Shown here: piece by piece, positions 1-11,780 of the stretch
Layout of the letters: each line of letters starts with the position of its first letter
Numbering within the stretch: the stretch's first letter is position 1
Assembly: GCA_013398295.1 (NCBI GenBank)
Contig: VZSF01008221.1
Span: forward strand, 1-64,000
Direction of reading: 5' to 3'
DNA: 64,000 bases
Source: Chionis minor
Taxonomy: Eukaryota; Chordata; Aves; Charadriiformes; Chionididae
Notes under the pieces: model-generated
Database searches by the model: none
What the model was told of the DNA's origin: nothing
What the model saw: the letters and a program-made list of their open reading frames with translations, nothing else
Translations under genes and position numbers: made by a program

Positions 1-1892
1 TTCCAACATAGATGATTCTATGACTTCTAAGATTTGTCAAAGACTTGAGCTCTGTGAGATGTGTTCTGCAAATACACATCCATTACCTATTTTTGGGGGG
101 TATTTTCTATCAGTTTTGCATATTACTGGGATGACCGCTCAATATGCTTTACATTATCATACGGAAAGACAGACTAAATTTAGCTCTGAAAAGAAGGATA
201 CTTCTTTGGAAGTTCTAAGAATTTTTTGGGAATTAGTTTGACCTATGTCCCAGAACTTTATAAAAGCACATAAGAGAAGACTGGAAGGTATCTAGAGAGA
301 TTGCCTTAACTACACATAAGTCTTTCTTTGCAATTCTGGCTATTTGTGAAATTTTCTTTTTGATAGGGCTATTGTAATAGTAGCCGTGTTGCCGACTGAG
401 CCTGCTGCCACTATTCTGTTGGTGGAGTATTGTGAAATGTATTTGTCATAGCGCAAAGAAATATATGTAACCAGAAGCACATGCTCCAAACTAAAACAGG
501 AGTTAACAATCAATGTTACAATAGTCTCAATGGTGAAAGCACGTTTCTATGGGATAAATGTATTGTATTGCATTTTGTCAAATACGTGTATTGCTGTGTA
601 ATTTAAAAAAATAAATATAACAAGATTATGGTAAAATGAATTTATGTGTTATAAAAGTGATTTAGATATACTTTAATAATTCCAATTAACAAAAAAAATT
701 GGAGTTCACTTTGTTCACTTATTTCATGAAACATTAATTTTGAGATGTGATTAAAATTTTTATTTTTCTCACTCAACAGCTTACCATTTGTCTGTAATAC
801 AGATGTGAATTGGGGTCCTAACCATTTCCATCTATACTTTGCCAGCATGTTGTGTCTCTCCTTTATTTAAACCTTAGATTTCACGAATCTCTGCACAAGT
901 AGAGGGTGGCCATGCTTACCTTCAGGATAAATCATAGGGTGCTCCGCGTGGGTGTCACTGACGTGGGGCTTTTGGCTAGAAGCTCTTCAGGGCAGAGACT
1001 GCTGTTCATTTAGGAGAGGTACACAACTACACAGTTTGCCGTGGGAGGTGAAGACGACTGTGTTGCTTTTCTGACATGACCTAGAATAACTTACTGTGGT
1101 TTTAAAGAGAGATTGGATTTTTACATCAACACAGCTAGACTCAGAACATACTGAGTCTTTTATTTCCATTATTTGAACTGCTAGGAAGAACGTCTCTTTC
1201 CCTTCTTGGCTGCCAGTTATGGAAGTTCGTCACATGAGAGTGGGAGGGTGTTCTAGGGAAGCAGAAGGTAAAATAGCAAGGAAGTGTTGCATAAAAATTC
1301 TTAAAGTTAAGCTTGATTAAAATAGAAGTGTGTTATAAATTTATCTGGACATGCAGTAGGAAAAGGCCATGCCTATGTCTGGCCCGATCCAGCCGTTAGT
1401 ACTTGTCCCAGCTGTAGGCTTTATTAAAACTGCTCTGTCACAAGTACAGCACATCAGACAAGACTTTGGTCTTTGCATGGATTCCTATGGGACTTGTAAA
1501 TATGTTATCTTTCATAAACTACTCATCACTCTTCTTACACACCTAACAAAAAAAATAATGGCATTAACAAACCGCAGACTCGAGAGTGTTCTTGAGGCCG
1601 TTTTCATGTATGATTGGTTGTAGTTGATATGTTGTAGTTGCACCGCTAGAATTAAAAAACAAAACAAAACAAAAAAACAACACAAAGTTACAATCTCATC
1701 ATCAGCTGTTTATCATAAGGGAATAATCAAGGATTTCCTTTGTACTAAAACTGAGACATTATGCATAAATTAATCAGGAAACCAGCATTTGTCTATTTTC
1801 ATTGTTCTGATACAGCAGAAGTGATGTATGAACAAATCTTAAATAAACATACGTTAAGGTCTACTTTTTCTAAAGCCCCATTGTACGAAGTC
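1..1892. other. unique AT-rich stretch, no gene recognised
   Basis: No repeat family or gene is recognised here, apart from the minus-strand candidate exon at 920-975. An A/C-rich simple repeat of the (AAAAC)n kind lies at about 1655-1683. Short open frames here lack recognisable motifs. Confidence 0.5.
920..975 (-). other. candidate 56-bp coding exon, unrecognised
   Basis: On the minus strand a strong donor (CTGAAG|GTAAGC, exon end at 920, GT at 919-918) follows an open frame that reads QKPHVSDTHAEHPMIYPE. A possible acceptor AG lies at 977-976 after a mediocre pyrimidine stretch. Third codon positions are richer in G/C than the AT-rich surroundings, as in real avian exons. The open frame runs on past the donor for about 18 codons, so the splice interpretation is not forced. 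I do not recognise the peptide. Short exons with good splice sites also occur by chance in a window of this size, hence the low confidence. Confidence 0.22.
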
Positions 1893-2414
1893 TGGCTGGG
1901 ATGGAGTTAATTTACTTCTTGGCAGCCCCTGTGGTGCTGTGATTGGGATCTGTGACTAAAGCAAGGTTGATGGCACACCAGTGTTTTGGGTGTTGCTGAG
2001 CAGCACTTGCACTTGGTCAAGGTTTTAGCTTTTCCCACTCTGCTCCCTCAGCGAGGGGGTGTGGGTGGGCAAGGGGCTGGGAGGGGACACAACCCATACA
2101 ACTAGCCCAGGTTGACTACGGGGATATTCCACGCTATATAATGTCACACTCAGCAATAAAAGCTGAGCTGAGGAGGTTTTGGGGAAGGCAGCCATTGCTT
2201 GCAGACTGGCTTGGGCATCAGTCTGCTGGTGGGAGGTGGCGAATGATTGCCTTTCCATTGCTTGTTTTTTCTTCTTCTTCCTTCACTTACTAAAGTATAT
2301 CTCAGCCTATGAGTTTCCTCACTTGTGCTCCTTCTGTTGTTTCCCTCCATCTGGATGCAGGGGGAAGGACTGGCCATGTGGCCCTTGGCTGCTGCCCGGG
2401 GTCAGCCCACCACA
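1893..2414 (+). mobile_element. solo LTR of an avian endogenous retrovirus
   Basis: The element starts TGGCTGGGATGGAGTTAATT and ends CCACCACA, with the order expected of a common avian ERV LTR. A U3 opening is followed by a TATA-like stretch (TATATAA near 2135 and AATAAAAG near 2155), then a pyrimidine-rich TTCTTCTTC segment near 2270, the tract ACTAAAGTATATCTCAGCC near 2290, and a G-rich U5 end. This order is what I remember of the family; no search was run. No gag, pol or env sequence flanks it, so it is a solo LTR left by recombination or a fragment. No clear target-site duplication is seen (AAGTC left, CCCAC right), which suggests an old insertion. Its leftover promoter and polyadenylation signals could still act on neighbours, but nothing here shows that. 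Confidence 0.72.
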
Positions 2415-2546
2415 CCCACAAAGCCGCATCTGCCAGGACATCATTGCTGAAGGGTCATTCTGAAGTATGAAGTAAGATGCCAAATAAATTAATGTCACTG
2501 GTGTAGGTTTCTGTCACAAATTCCATGGGAATTCTTCCTAAGAATG
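2415..2546. other. short unique stretch
   Basis: Nothing recognised between the LTR and the start of the duplicated block. Confidence 0.4.
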
Positions 2547-3659
2547 CAATACATCAAAGAACAGGTACTCAATTAATATTAATTGTTGTAACTTTGCTAT
2601 CAAAAATGTTTGGTGTTCATTTCCAACATTGTCTTTTTTATTTCTGAATAGTGCCTCCTCTTTCTTTTTAACTCTTAATATTTTTTACGTGTTTTTGACT
2701 GGCTGTTTACCATATCTAGCTAGAATAAGAAAAGTAAATATGAAAAATACACATACAACTTACACAGTAAAAAGAAAACAAAGATAAAAAGATACTGAAC
2801 AGAAAACAAGCAGAGGAATGAAAACTAAATGCCTATGAGCAGTGATGACTGATTCTATTCTGCACTCCTTTAAATTTATTAGATAAAAATGTAATCTAGA
2901 ACACTGAGAGTCCCATGATATTAACATTAATGTTTTCTTAGAGCCGTTCATTGTTTAGTACATGAAATAGTAGGGCTCTGTAAAGTCAAATGCTATAGAA
3001 GAAAATTGTATATAGTAACTCTCCAGATTGTACTACTGCTGCAGGGTAGATACTGTTGTAATCGTGGCAATATTGCTGCAGTAAAGTAGTTTAAGAGCAA
3101 AATCTGTTAAAATAGCTCATGCAAATTTACCCTGCATAGAAAGCAGATTTTTCAGGGCTTGCATTTCTGTTACACTAGCTGTCTCCAGCGTGCTACTTAT
3201 TTTCACTCAGTCTGTTACAGGGTACTTTTCAAACACTTTTGGAACACATTTGTCCCTAAATATCTAACTGCACAGGCAAAATCATCATACTTCAATTCAG
3301 TCAGATTTGTATCTGATAGATATCAGGTAGAAATAAATTGTATATACACTAAATTTTCAGTTCACTTTGCCTTGCCCTTGCAGTCTTTTTCTCAAGCCAC
3401 CTTCTTTTAATCTCTGGATGATGATATTTCCCCCAGATTAGCCCTTTCCCTAGGTCCTTTGGAGCACCCTTTCTCCCCCCCGGCATGAAAAGATTCATAA
3501 TATCCTGGCTAAATGTGTAATCTTATGTAAAGCTTCAACCAAGGAATTAATCAATTTGAAGAGAGCTCGAAAGTCAAAAGGTTACTGTATACTGACATAT
3601 GAACAGGGAAGAGCTAAATAAGAAGAAAATGGCTATAGTGCCTTTCTGTATTAGTTGTT
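2547..3659 (+). repeat. copy 1 of a 1.1-kb direct duplication (probable assembly artefact)
   Basis: This block is repeated at 3661-4774 with a constant offset of 1114 bases. The first roughly 960 bases match throughout as read. All the differences I found (seven substitutions and one one-base indel) fall in the last 150 bases, next to the N at 3660. That is the pattern of an error-prone contig end that overlaps the next contig and was not merged. The sequence itself is AT-rich and unique, with no gene recognised; the 63- and 83-codon open frames inside it are simply present twice. Confidence 0.9.
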
Positions 3660-3660
3660 N
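3660..3660. other. one-base assembly gap (N)
   Basis: A single undetermined base separates the two copies of the duplicated block. It most likely marks a contig join, not a real unknown base. Confidence 0.9.
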
Positions 3661-4774
3661 CAATACATCAAAGAACAGGTACTCAATTAATATTAATTGT
3701 TGTAACTTTGCTATCAAAAATGTTTGGTGTTCATTTCCAACATTGTCTTTTTTATTTCTGAATAGTGCCTCCTCTTTCTTTTTAACTCTTAATATTTTTT
3801 ACGTGTTTTTGACTGGCTGTTTACCATATCTAGCTAGAATAAGAAAAGTAAATATGAAAAATACACATACAACTTACACAGTAAAAAGAAAACAAAGATA
3901 AAAAGATACTGAACAGAAAACAAGCAGAGGAATGAAAACTAAATGCCTATGAGCAGTGATGACTGATTCTATTCTGCACTCCTTTAAATTTATTAGATAA
4001 AAATGTAATCTAGAACACTGAGAGTCCCATGATATTAACATTAATGTTTTCTTAGAGCCGTTCATTGTTTAGTACATGAAATAGTAGGGCTCTGTAAAGT
4101 CAAATGCTATAGAAGAAAATTGTATATAGTAACTCTCCAGATTGTACTACTGCTGCAGGGTAGATACTGTTGTAATCGTGGCAATATTGCTGCAGTAAAG
4201 TAGTTTAAGAGCAAAATCTGTTAAAATAGCTCATGCAAATTTACCCTGCATAGAAAGCAGATTTTTCAGGGCTTGCATTTCTGTTACACTAGCTGTCTCC
4301 AGCGTGCTACTTATTTTCACTCAGTCTGTTACAGGGTACTTTTCAAACACTTTTGGAACACATTTGTCCCTAAATATCTAACTGCACAGGCAAAATCATC
4401 ATACTTCAATTCAGTCAGATTTGTATCTGATAGATATCAGGTAGAAATAAATTGTATATACACTAAATTTTCAGTTCACTTTGCCTTGCCCTTGCAGTCT
4501 TTTTCTCAAGCCACCTTCTTTTAATCTCTGGATGATGATATTTCCCCCAGATTAGCCCTTTCCCTAGGTCCTTTGGAGCACCCTTTCTCCCCCCCGGCAT
4601 GAAAAGATTCATAATATCCTGGCTAAACGTGTAATCTTATGGGAAGCTTCAACCAAGGAATTAATCACTTTTGAAGAGAGCTTGAAAGTCAAAAGGTTAC
4701 TGTATACTGACATATGAACAGGGAAGAGCTAAATAAGAAGAAAATGGCTATATTGCCTTTCTGTATTAATTGTT
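3661..4774 (+). repeat. copy 2 of the 1.1-kb direct duplication
   Basis: Matches 2547-3659 and continues without a break into unique sequence after 4774. Copy 2 is therefore likely the correct version and copy 1 the redundant contig end. No coding content is recognised. Confidence 0.9.
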
Positions 4775-5694
4775 AATGCACTTGCATAACTGTTACTGGA
4801 ATACTGCTTTCAGTTGGAGAAGGGTCAGGGGAGAACCACAAATATCTCAGGAATGACTGGAGTAGTTGAAAGCATGCCTTATTGTGGGAAAACTCCTGGA
4901 GTTCAATCCATTTAGTGTTAACAAGGAGGATAACGAGGGGCTTGATGAGTGTCTAAGAATAATGATACCACAACGAACAGAAATATGGCAAGACAATTAT
5001 TCAACTGTAGCAGACAAAGGGAGAACTAGATGTAATGTCTGGAAGTTCAGTTAGACTAGAAATAATGTGTACCATTTTTTAAGGGACTATCTGTGAACAG
5101 GAAGAACGGCCAAATATTTGCTGGTTTTAGGTGTGTTAAATTGGCCTTATTCTTCACAGAGAAAAATGGTTGCTATCCATAGCCTCAATTTTAGAACTTC
5201 AGTAAGGGAGAGTATCTTTTCTGTAGTGATTCCCCCAAATTGGGGTAACCTTAGATTTTTCATCTCAGGTATCCTACAAGGCAATGTTGAGACCTAGTCC
5301 TCTCCCTTCGCAAATGCACACATATTTTGCATTTTATTTCAAGCTGTAGAGGTTCTGCTTTGCAAAAGTGCTTGGCCTTAGAATAGCTCCATCTGCTTTT
5401 CCTTCTTCAGCAGTGCATTACAAATAGCCTCAGACACCTTCTGCTTCTGCCTCTGCAAATACCCAGTCTATTTTAACATTCATTTACTGAGTCTGAGGAA
5501 TGCGGACTTTTGAAGAGAGACAAAGGTACTGTGGATGAGACAGCTTTCACAGCTGGAGATGAGCAGCTCAGGAGACACAGGAGGAGGGTGTGCATGCTCT
5601 GTACAAAGCAATAGCTGGAGAGCACAGGCCATGCCTTGGCACAGGAGATGGGCCAGCCAAGAACTTTTGGGAAAGACTCAGAGGATGGACCAAC
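4775..5694. other. unique stretch, nothing recognised
   Basis: AT-rich, with short open frames only and no clear repeat or splice-flanked exon. Confidence 0.4.
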
Positions 5695-6035
5695 ACAGAT
5701 AACCGTTGCCTGATCAAGAAGATTAAGCTAATGAAACCTTTTCCAGACAGTTGGAAAAAGCCTTGAGATAGCAGGTCCTGGTGCTCATCAGGAACCCCAA
5801 CGACCCTGACTGGCCAGAAGGTCAATGGGACTGGGTGCAAGCAAGCCAGGAGACTTCTGGAGCGTGTTGGAGACAACATCAATGAACCAGAAGATGTACT
5901 GCTGTATCTGTTACTCAGAAACAAAGAAGAGCTGGTTGGGGACGCAAAGGTGGAGATCAGACTTTACAACAGCAACCATAAGGTGACGTAGTTTAACATC
6001 CTGAGAGAAAGGAGCAAGGCAAATACAGAATTACA
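5695..6035 (+). mobile_element. CR1 LINE fragment, endonuclease-domain region of ORF2
   Basis: The plus strand keeps the CR1 ORF2 endonuclease C-terminal layout in broken frames. A segment reading QVLVLIRNPNDPDWPE corresponds to the GDFN-HPDICW block. Further on, [19 protein letters not shown] is followed by NSNHKVT and FNILR, matching the [30 protein letters not shown] type of block. The catalytic SDH motif has become SNH and GDFN has lost its D, and a TGA breaks the frame, so the copy is dead. Endonuclease remnants are uncommon because most CR1 copies are 5-prime truncated. No RT or 3-prime tail follows at 6036, so the downstream part was deleted. Confidence 0.65.
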
Positions 6036-9000
6036 ACTGTGGACATGAGTCCTTCGAAGTGTTTAGTTGCAGTTAAGTCTTTGGATCCATATGACTAATT
6101 AAGGAATAAATTGTTCCTAGGGATGTGGCCCCTTGTCTGTCCCAAATTTCTTGGGTCTGTTTGTCTGGGAAAGCCTTGCCTCTGATGATGCTCAAGTGTG
6201 GGAATGGTGCGCAATGGGAATAAGAAGGTCATCTGTTCCAGGCAGGCAGGGGCTCCCACATAATGTTGCTCCGAGTACTTAAGGCACCCCTAGAGGGAAT
6301 CTCATGCCTCAGAAACAAATAAAACATTCAACAGTTCGGATGCTAAAGAAGGTCACTGTGGTTTTCCACTTGAGCAATTTTATGTTGCAAAGAAGTTCGG
6401 TTGCCTCAGGTGCTGTCTGGCATCCGATCAACTCTGAGATAGGAACAGACGCTTCCACTTTGGAAATGCTGAGTATAAAGTGCTGTATTGTAAATGCTGA
6501 GTGTAGCATTTACAATGGGAAATGGTGATCTCGGAGAAGCGATGAAGGAGAGGTGGTGGAGAGGTGATGAAGAGAGCTCAGTAAAGCCCTGAATGGGTCA
6601 GTTATGTCTTTGTTTGTCCAAAGTAAACCTTACTGAAGTGTAAAGGCCAACGCTCCGCTTACCACGTTACATTCTTATCCACTTCACTCCTCAGGCTGTG
6701 CTGGGATCTTTGCGTCCCACGGACTGCAGATCTGTTGGTGGGATTTCCCCCAGGTCTGACTCAAAAACAACACTGGCTGTTACGTCCCTAAGTTAAAATT
6801 AACCTTGAAAAGCACGGGCAGGTTGCTTGGTCCCCCATGTTCCAGGTTATAGTCTGTGGATTGTCAGTGGAGAAGGTTAGTGGAGACTGCATAAACAAGA
6901 GTTTGTGGATGATGGAGGGGACACTGGTGGAGAGAAGGCCAGACACTAAGTACTGAGCCATTCCCACTTAGGTGATATGTAGACACTGGGGTTCAAGGAC
7001 CCATCTCTTGTTTAGAGTAGAAATTACTGTGCTTCACTCCCCTTCCTCCCCAGAGGAAAAGTGTGACCAAGGCAGCTGTAACGGCCATGACGATAGGCTG
7101 TGGAGGTCTAAGTGGTGGGTAACCAAGAACACAGTCTGAGTAGTTAAAGACCATCGATAAACCAAAACATCCAGTAGAAAGGGAGAAAAGGTGACTGCCA
7201 TGCACAGGTCTGCTTCTTGAAGAGGTCATGTGTTGGCTCTAAGGACCAGGGAGATCCAAGTGTGGGCAGCAGAGATGGAGATGGTGGGTCTCAGCCCTAG
7301 AGCAGGCTGCAGCCAGGGTCGCTGCTGAATTCAGTGAGGCGAACCATGGAGCTCTTCTTTCTATGACTGGCAAATACAGACCAAGCGAGGCAACACAAAG
7401 GAGCAGCACAACATAAATATTTAGATAGCTGGTGCCTGAGGCACACCTGGAGGGCCAGATCCTGCAGACAGAGAGAGCAGGGAACAGGATGAAGCTGAGC
7501 TGGTGCATGTGCCTGAGAGAAGTGCCCTGGGCGGATGCTGTTCTCCCTGCTTTGGTAACCCAGGCCAGCTCAGGTGCAGCACTGTCCAGTTTGGGTTGAA
7601 CTCACAGGCAACTGAAGGTATGTGTAAATCACACATATATTTTTTCCTGAAAAACCAGCTAAGAAGGAAACTCAGAAGCCCGGTCCACACTGAGCCCCTG
7701 ACCAACATCACCACACCCAGAGGGAGGCAGCATCCAGCACGTAGCAGTGGCATCCACCACCCTCCAGGCACCACATCAGCCCTGTCCTCTCCACACCGCT
7801 ACGCTGTCCAGCTGCAACCAATAAGCACGGTACCCCTGCACTGCGGTGGTTTTCATGATGCTATGGATTTATCCTTGTTCCCTTGGTAATACTCACCATA
7901 GTAATTAATGGTTTTAATCTTACTGCAACTGTTCCTAAGTGAGTTCCTAAGAAAAAACCCGGATGTTTCTTACACATCCACATCCGCCATTGCTCTCTGT
8001 AGAGGATCAATGGACCAGTAGTTATCATCCCAGCCCAGGAACCAGCCGGCGAAGGTTGGCGGCTCAAACCCTTGCTTAATGACTGTGACTGGAGTTCTCT
8101 TATCTCGGCTAGTGAGATAAGTTAAACCTAAGTGAGGTTTAACTCAAACTTTCTTGCTTCTCTTCTGTTACTCTGGTGGCTGCCAATGTGGGATGAAATC
8201 CGACAAGAAGGACAGTGCTGGCTGCTCCTGCTCCTCAAGTACAGATCTCTTTGCTTCTGAGTTTTCTCCTGGAAATTGAACACAGCTCTGCAAATTTCCT
8301 CCATTTTATCCTTGGGTTTTAGTATAGCAAAATCAGTCCCTTTTTATCATGGGAGTGTGAAAGGACTAGTGCCTGTGAAGTAGTCCTTTGTGGTGGAAAG
8401 TGCTAGCATGGAAAGGGATGACAAGGAATCTGGGATTAGAGACATATCTCTGGTGCTTGGCCATTTGGAATATAGCTCACTGGTTAAAGGGACAATAAAC
8501 TTTCTGTCTAGTATTGTGACTAGTGGCGGCTACTTTGCAGTAGTGGGGAGATATCCATGATCCCAGTGAAATTGCTCTGGGGATAGGGAAGACTCAGGAC
8601 CGTGGTGAGTCAAGGTCTGACATCACCCTGTGCTGCATGTAGAGCCCTGGCTGTCAAGCTGAATTGTCCTGGAGGTCTGTTGCTCCTCTCTGCCTGCCCT
8701 CCCTGCACACTGGCTCAGGAAAGCTGCTGACCGGGGTGCACACACTACTGCAGCAACTTACACAGCTCTCTGGGAACACCAGGGCTTCAACAACCCTTGT
8801 CAGACTGTCATTGACCCCATACTGTCCTAGTTCTGATGTGCACTTATCTCAACTTGTGCCAGTCCTTCAGCTGGTGGGGAGGAGGCGTTGCTCCCCCGCA
8901 CATTCACACTGGCTGTCAGTTTAAGCGCAGAACAATTTAATACGGATGCATAGAGAAGTTAAATAGCAAAGCAGTTACACGAGAAACCATGTTCCAGGGC

Positions 9001-10885
9001 AGGCAATTTATTCATTTAAAGTAAGGTGTTAGACCTTCAGAACATGACAGGCACAGTTCAAAAAAAATCTGATAGATGATAATTGCTCCACTCTAAGCAG
9101 AATTTCACCGCATAGTCTCATTTTTAGTTATGAGCAGCAGACTGGTGTCATTTCTCTTGACTTAGACTGATCGAGTTTCTAATATTCTCAGATCACAGTT
9201 GTAGGACAAGTTCTTTGATCCTTGTGGTTCCATCATTCATTTCCCCCCGGAGCTGGGGTGGCACAGGGGGCTGAGCAGGAAGACTGAGCCAGGGGGGTGG
9301 GTGCGTGTGTGTGTGCTTGCTGAATGGAGGAGGAAGCCCCTCCTTGAGCCCATGGAGATCTACCCCCACTCTCTCACAGTCCTCCTTCCCCTGCCACGGT
9401 TCACTTGGCTCAACAGCTGGACTGTGACCGCCCCTGCACCCTCCTGCCCCTCCTCTTTCCGTACAACTCTCCCACAGCCACAAAAGTGGATTTAGCCTGG
9501 TCAGCTGAGAAGCCTTGAGCTGGTTTTGGCTGGAAATTTTCATGCAGCTTTCAGATGAAATTCTCTTAAAAGACCATTGGGTGATGCACCCCCCAACTGC
9601 CTGCCCTTTCAGCCTTCCCAACATCCTCCTTAGCAGCGGTTATGGCCCTGGGGAAGAAAACATGTAAGAAACTCTTCTGTCAAAAAAAAATAAAAAAATG
9701 CTAGGATGCAAACTGGGAGAGATACCTAAACCATCAACCCTGTATATGGGCTTAGACTTCTCATAGACGAAGACAAGTGCTGAGATGAAAACATATGTTA
9801 TTGTCTAGTCGTGAGGAGCAGAAAAGGAAGAATCTGGTTAATTTGCTACGTCTAGGCAAGGGCCCTGCAAGCAGGGCTTTGCTTGGCTTCTGCCACGTGG
9901 TGACTGCTGCATGTTACAGAAAATACTCCGGCATATGCTCCTAGCACCCAGGAGGTGGCAGGAATCTCATGATGCTGCTGCACCATCCCCTTCTCCCTGC
10001 AAGGTTAAGTCCTGGACTGCAGCCGCGCAGGAGGTGTCCACGTTCCTGGCTGAGCTCTGGAGATGGGGGTTGCCCATTAGATGATGACAGAAGCCGTGCA
10101 CAGCCCTACCGTTGTGGTTATGGTCACGCCAGATGTTGTGGCTGTACCAACTCTGTTCAGCTCCACGGGACTTCAGAGAAAGCAACGGGAAGAAAGAAGA
10201 CGGGCAGAGGGACACTCTCATGGCACACATTGTTCAGTTCTAGCAGGTAGTGCCGAAGGGCTGTTTAGACATCAGAAGTACAGTCTTTGTGCAGAATTAG
10301 TTGCACAGTCAAGGTGTGTGGGTCACCAGAGCTACACGATGGGGCAGACTGCAACCCGCAGCTCACACAGCCCCTACCCAGCTGGAGGAAATTCAGACTG
10401 TTCCTGAGGTATGGTGATTAGATTGGCATCTTTCATAGAAAAATGAACCCAAAAGGATCCTTCCAGGGACAGGACAGGAACACAAGAGCAGGGAGGCAAA
10501 GTGATGGCAGTCTGGATCAGAGAATCTGGATGAAAAAAAGTCTGAGGACAAAGGTTAAGAAGTGCAGCATCTGGGCTGGGGGCAGTAGGTGAGTGTAGGA
10601 AGGGGCACAACCTCCTACAGGCCTCTGGAGGTTGAGGGGGCCGAGCACAAGCACTGGAGATGTGCAAGAGTTGCTGGAGATAGTCACCCACACTGACCGT
10701 GTGGGATATTGAGTCAGAGCGTTGCAGGAGCGTTCCCCCCTTGCTGCAGGCTGCCTGGTACTGCCCTCCCTCCGCCCTGGTGCTGCATCCACCCTGGCAC
10801 ATCCCACCTTGCTGCCTGAGATGAAGTGTGGTCCCCACCAGGTCTGCAATAGCCTGTCCTGACTTCAGGGACATGAACTGAGTAA
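6036..10885. other. unique stretch, nothing recognised
   Basis: About 4.8 kb with no clear repeat family or gene. A short (GT)n tract is at about 9303-9317. Open frames up to 172 codons (10374-10892, minus) have no recognisable domain and overlap low-complexity or GC-richer sequence. They are treated as chance frames. Confidence 0.4.
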
Positions 10886-11780
10886 GAATCATAGAATCAC
10901 AGAATCCTAGAATGGTTTAGGTTGGAAGGGACCTTGCAGATCGCGTTCCAACCCCCCTGCCATAGGCAGGGACACCTCCCACTAGACCGGGTTGCCCAAG
11001 GCCACATCCAGCCTGGCCTTAAACACCTCCAGGGATGGGGCCTCAACAGCCTCTCTGGGCAACCTGTTCCAGTGCCTCAAAGTCAAAGTTTCTTCCTCAT
11101 GTTTAATCAAAACCTGCCCTCTTCCAGTCTAAAGCCATTCCCCCTCGTCCTGTCACTACATGCCCCAGTATAAAGTCCTTCCCCTGCTCTCCTGTAGCCC
11201 CTTTAGGTACTGGAAGGCCGCAATAACATCTCCCCGGAGCCTTCTCTTCTCCAGGCTGAACAGCCCCAACTCTTTCAGCCTCTCCTCATGGGAGAGGTGC
11301 TCCAGCCCTCGGACCATCCTCGTGGCTCTCCTCTGGACACGCTCCAGCAGGTCCATGTCCTTCTTATGCTGGGGACCCCAGAGCTGGATGCAGTACCCCA
11401 GGTGGGGTCTCATGAGAGTGGAGTAGAGGGGCAGAACCACCTCCCTTGACCTGCTGGCCACACTTCTGATGCAGCCCAGGATGCGGTTGGCCTTCTGGGC
11501 TGTGATCGCACATTGCTGGCTCATGTTGAGCTTCTTGTCGATCTGCACAGCCAGGTCCTTCTCCTCAGGGCTGCTCTCCAGCCATTCCTCGCCCAGCCTG
11601 TATTTGTGCTTGGGATTACCCCGACCCAGATGTAGGACCTTGCACTTGGCCTTGTTGAACTGCATGAGGTTGGCTTGGGCCCACCTCTCCGGCCTGTCCA
11701 GGTCCCTCTGGATGGAATCCCTCCCCTCCAGCATGTCTACTTGCAACCTGCTCCTGCCAGCGGTGCTGCAAATGCCACAG
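10886..11780 (-). mobile_element. CR1 LINE, 5-prime truncated, RT C-terminal part plus 3-prime tail
   Basis: The 3-prime end lies at the low coordinate. It shows three to four copies of the octamer tail (AATCATAG/AATCACAG in this orientation), followed by the conserved GGTTTAGGTTGGAAGGGACC block. On the minus strand an open frame (11863 down to 11156) includes the C-terminal part of CR1 ORF2: [20 protein letters not shown], then [56 protein letters not shown] and [20 protein letters not shown]. The catalytic RT motifs lie upstream and are missing. The frame stops at 11156 instead of reaching the normal ORF2 end near the tail, so a frameshift is present. About 190 uninterrupted CR1 codons make this one of the younger copies here. 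The 5-prime edge is fuzzy (11745-11785). Confidence 0.93.

Noticed and set aside
10374..10892. 172-codon open frame on the minus strand
   Set aside because: No recognisable motif. It runs into the CR1 tail at 10886 and overlaps other frames of similar length, so it is likely a chance frame.
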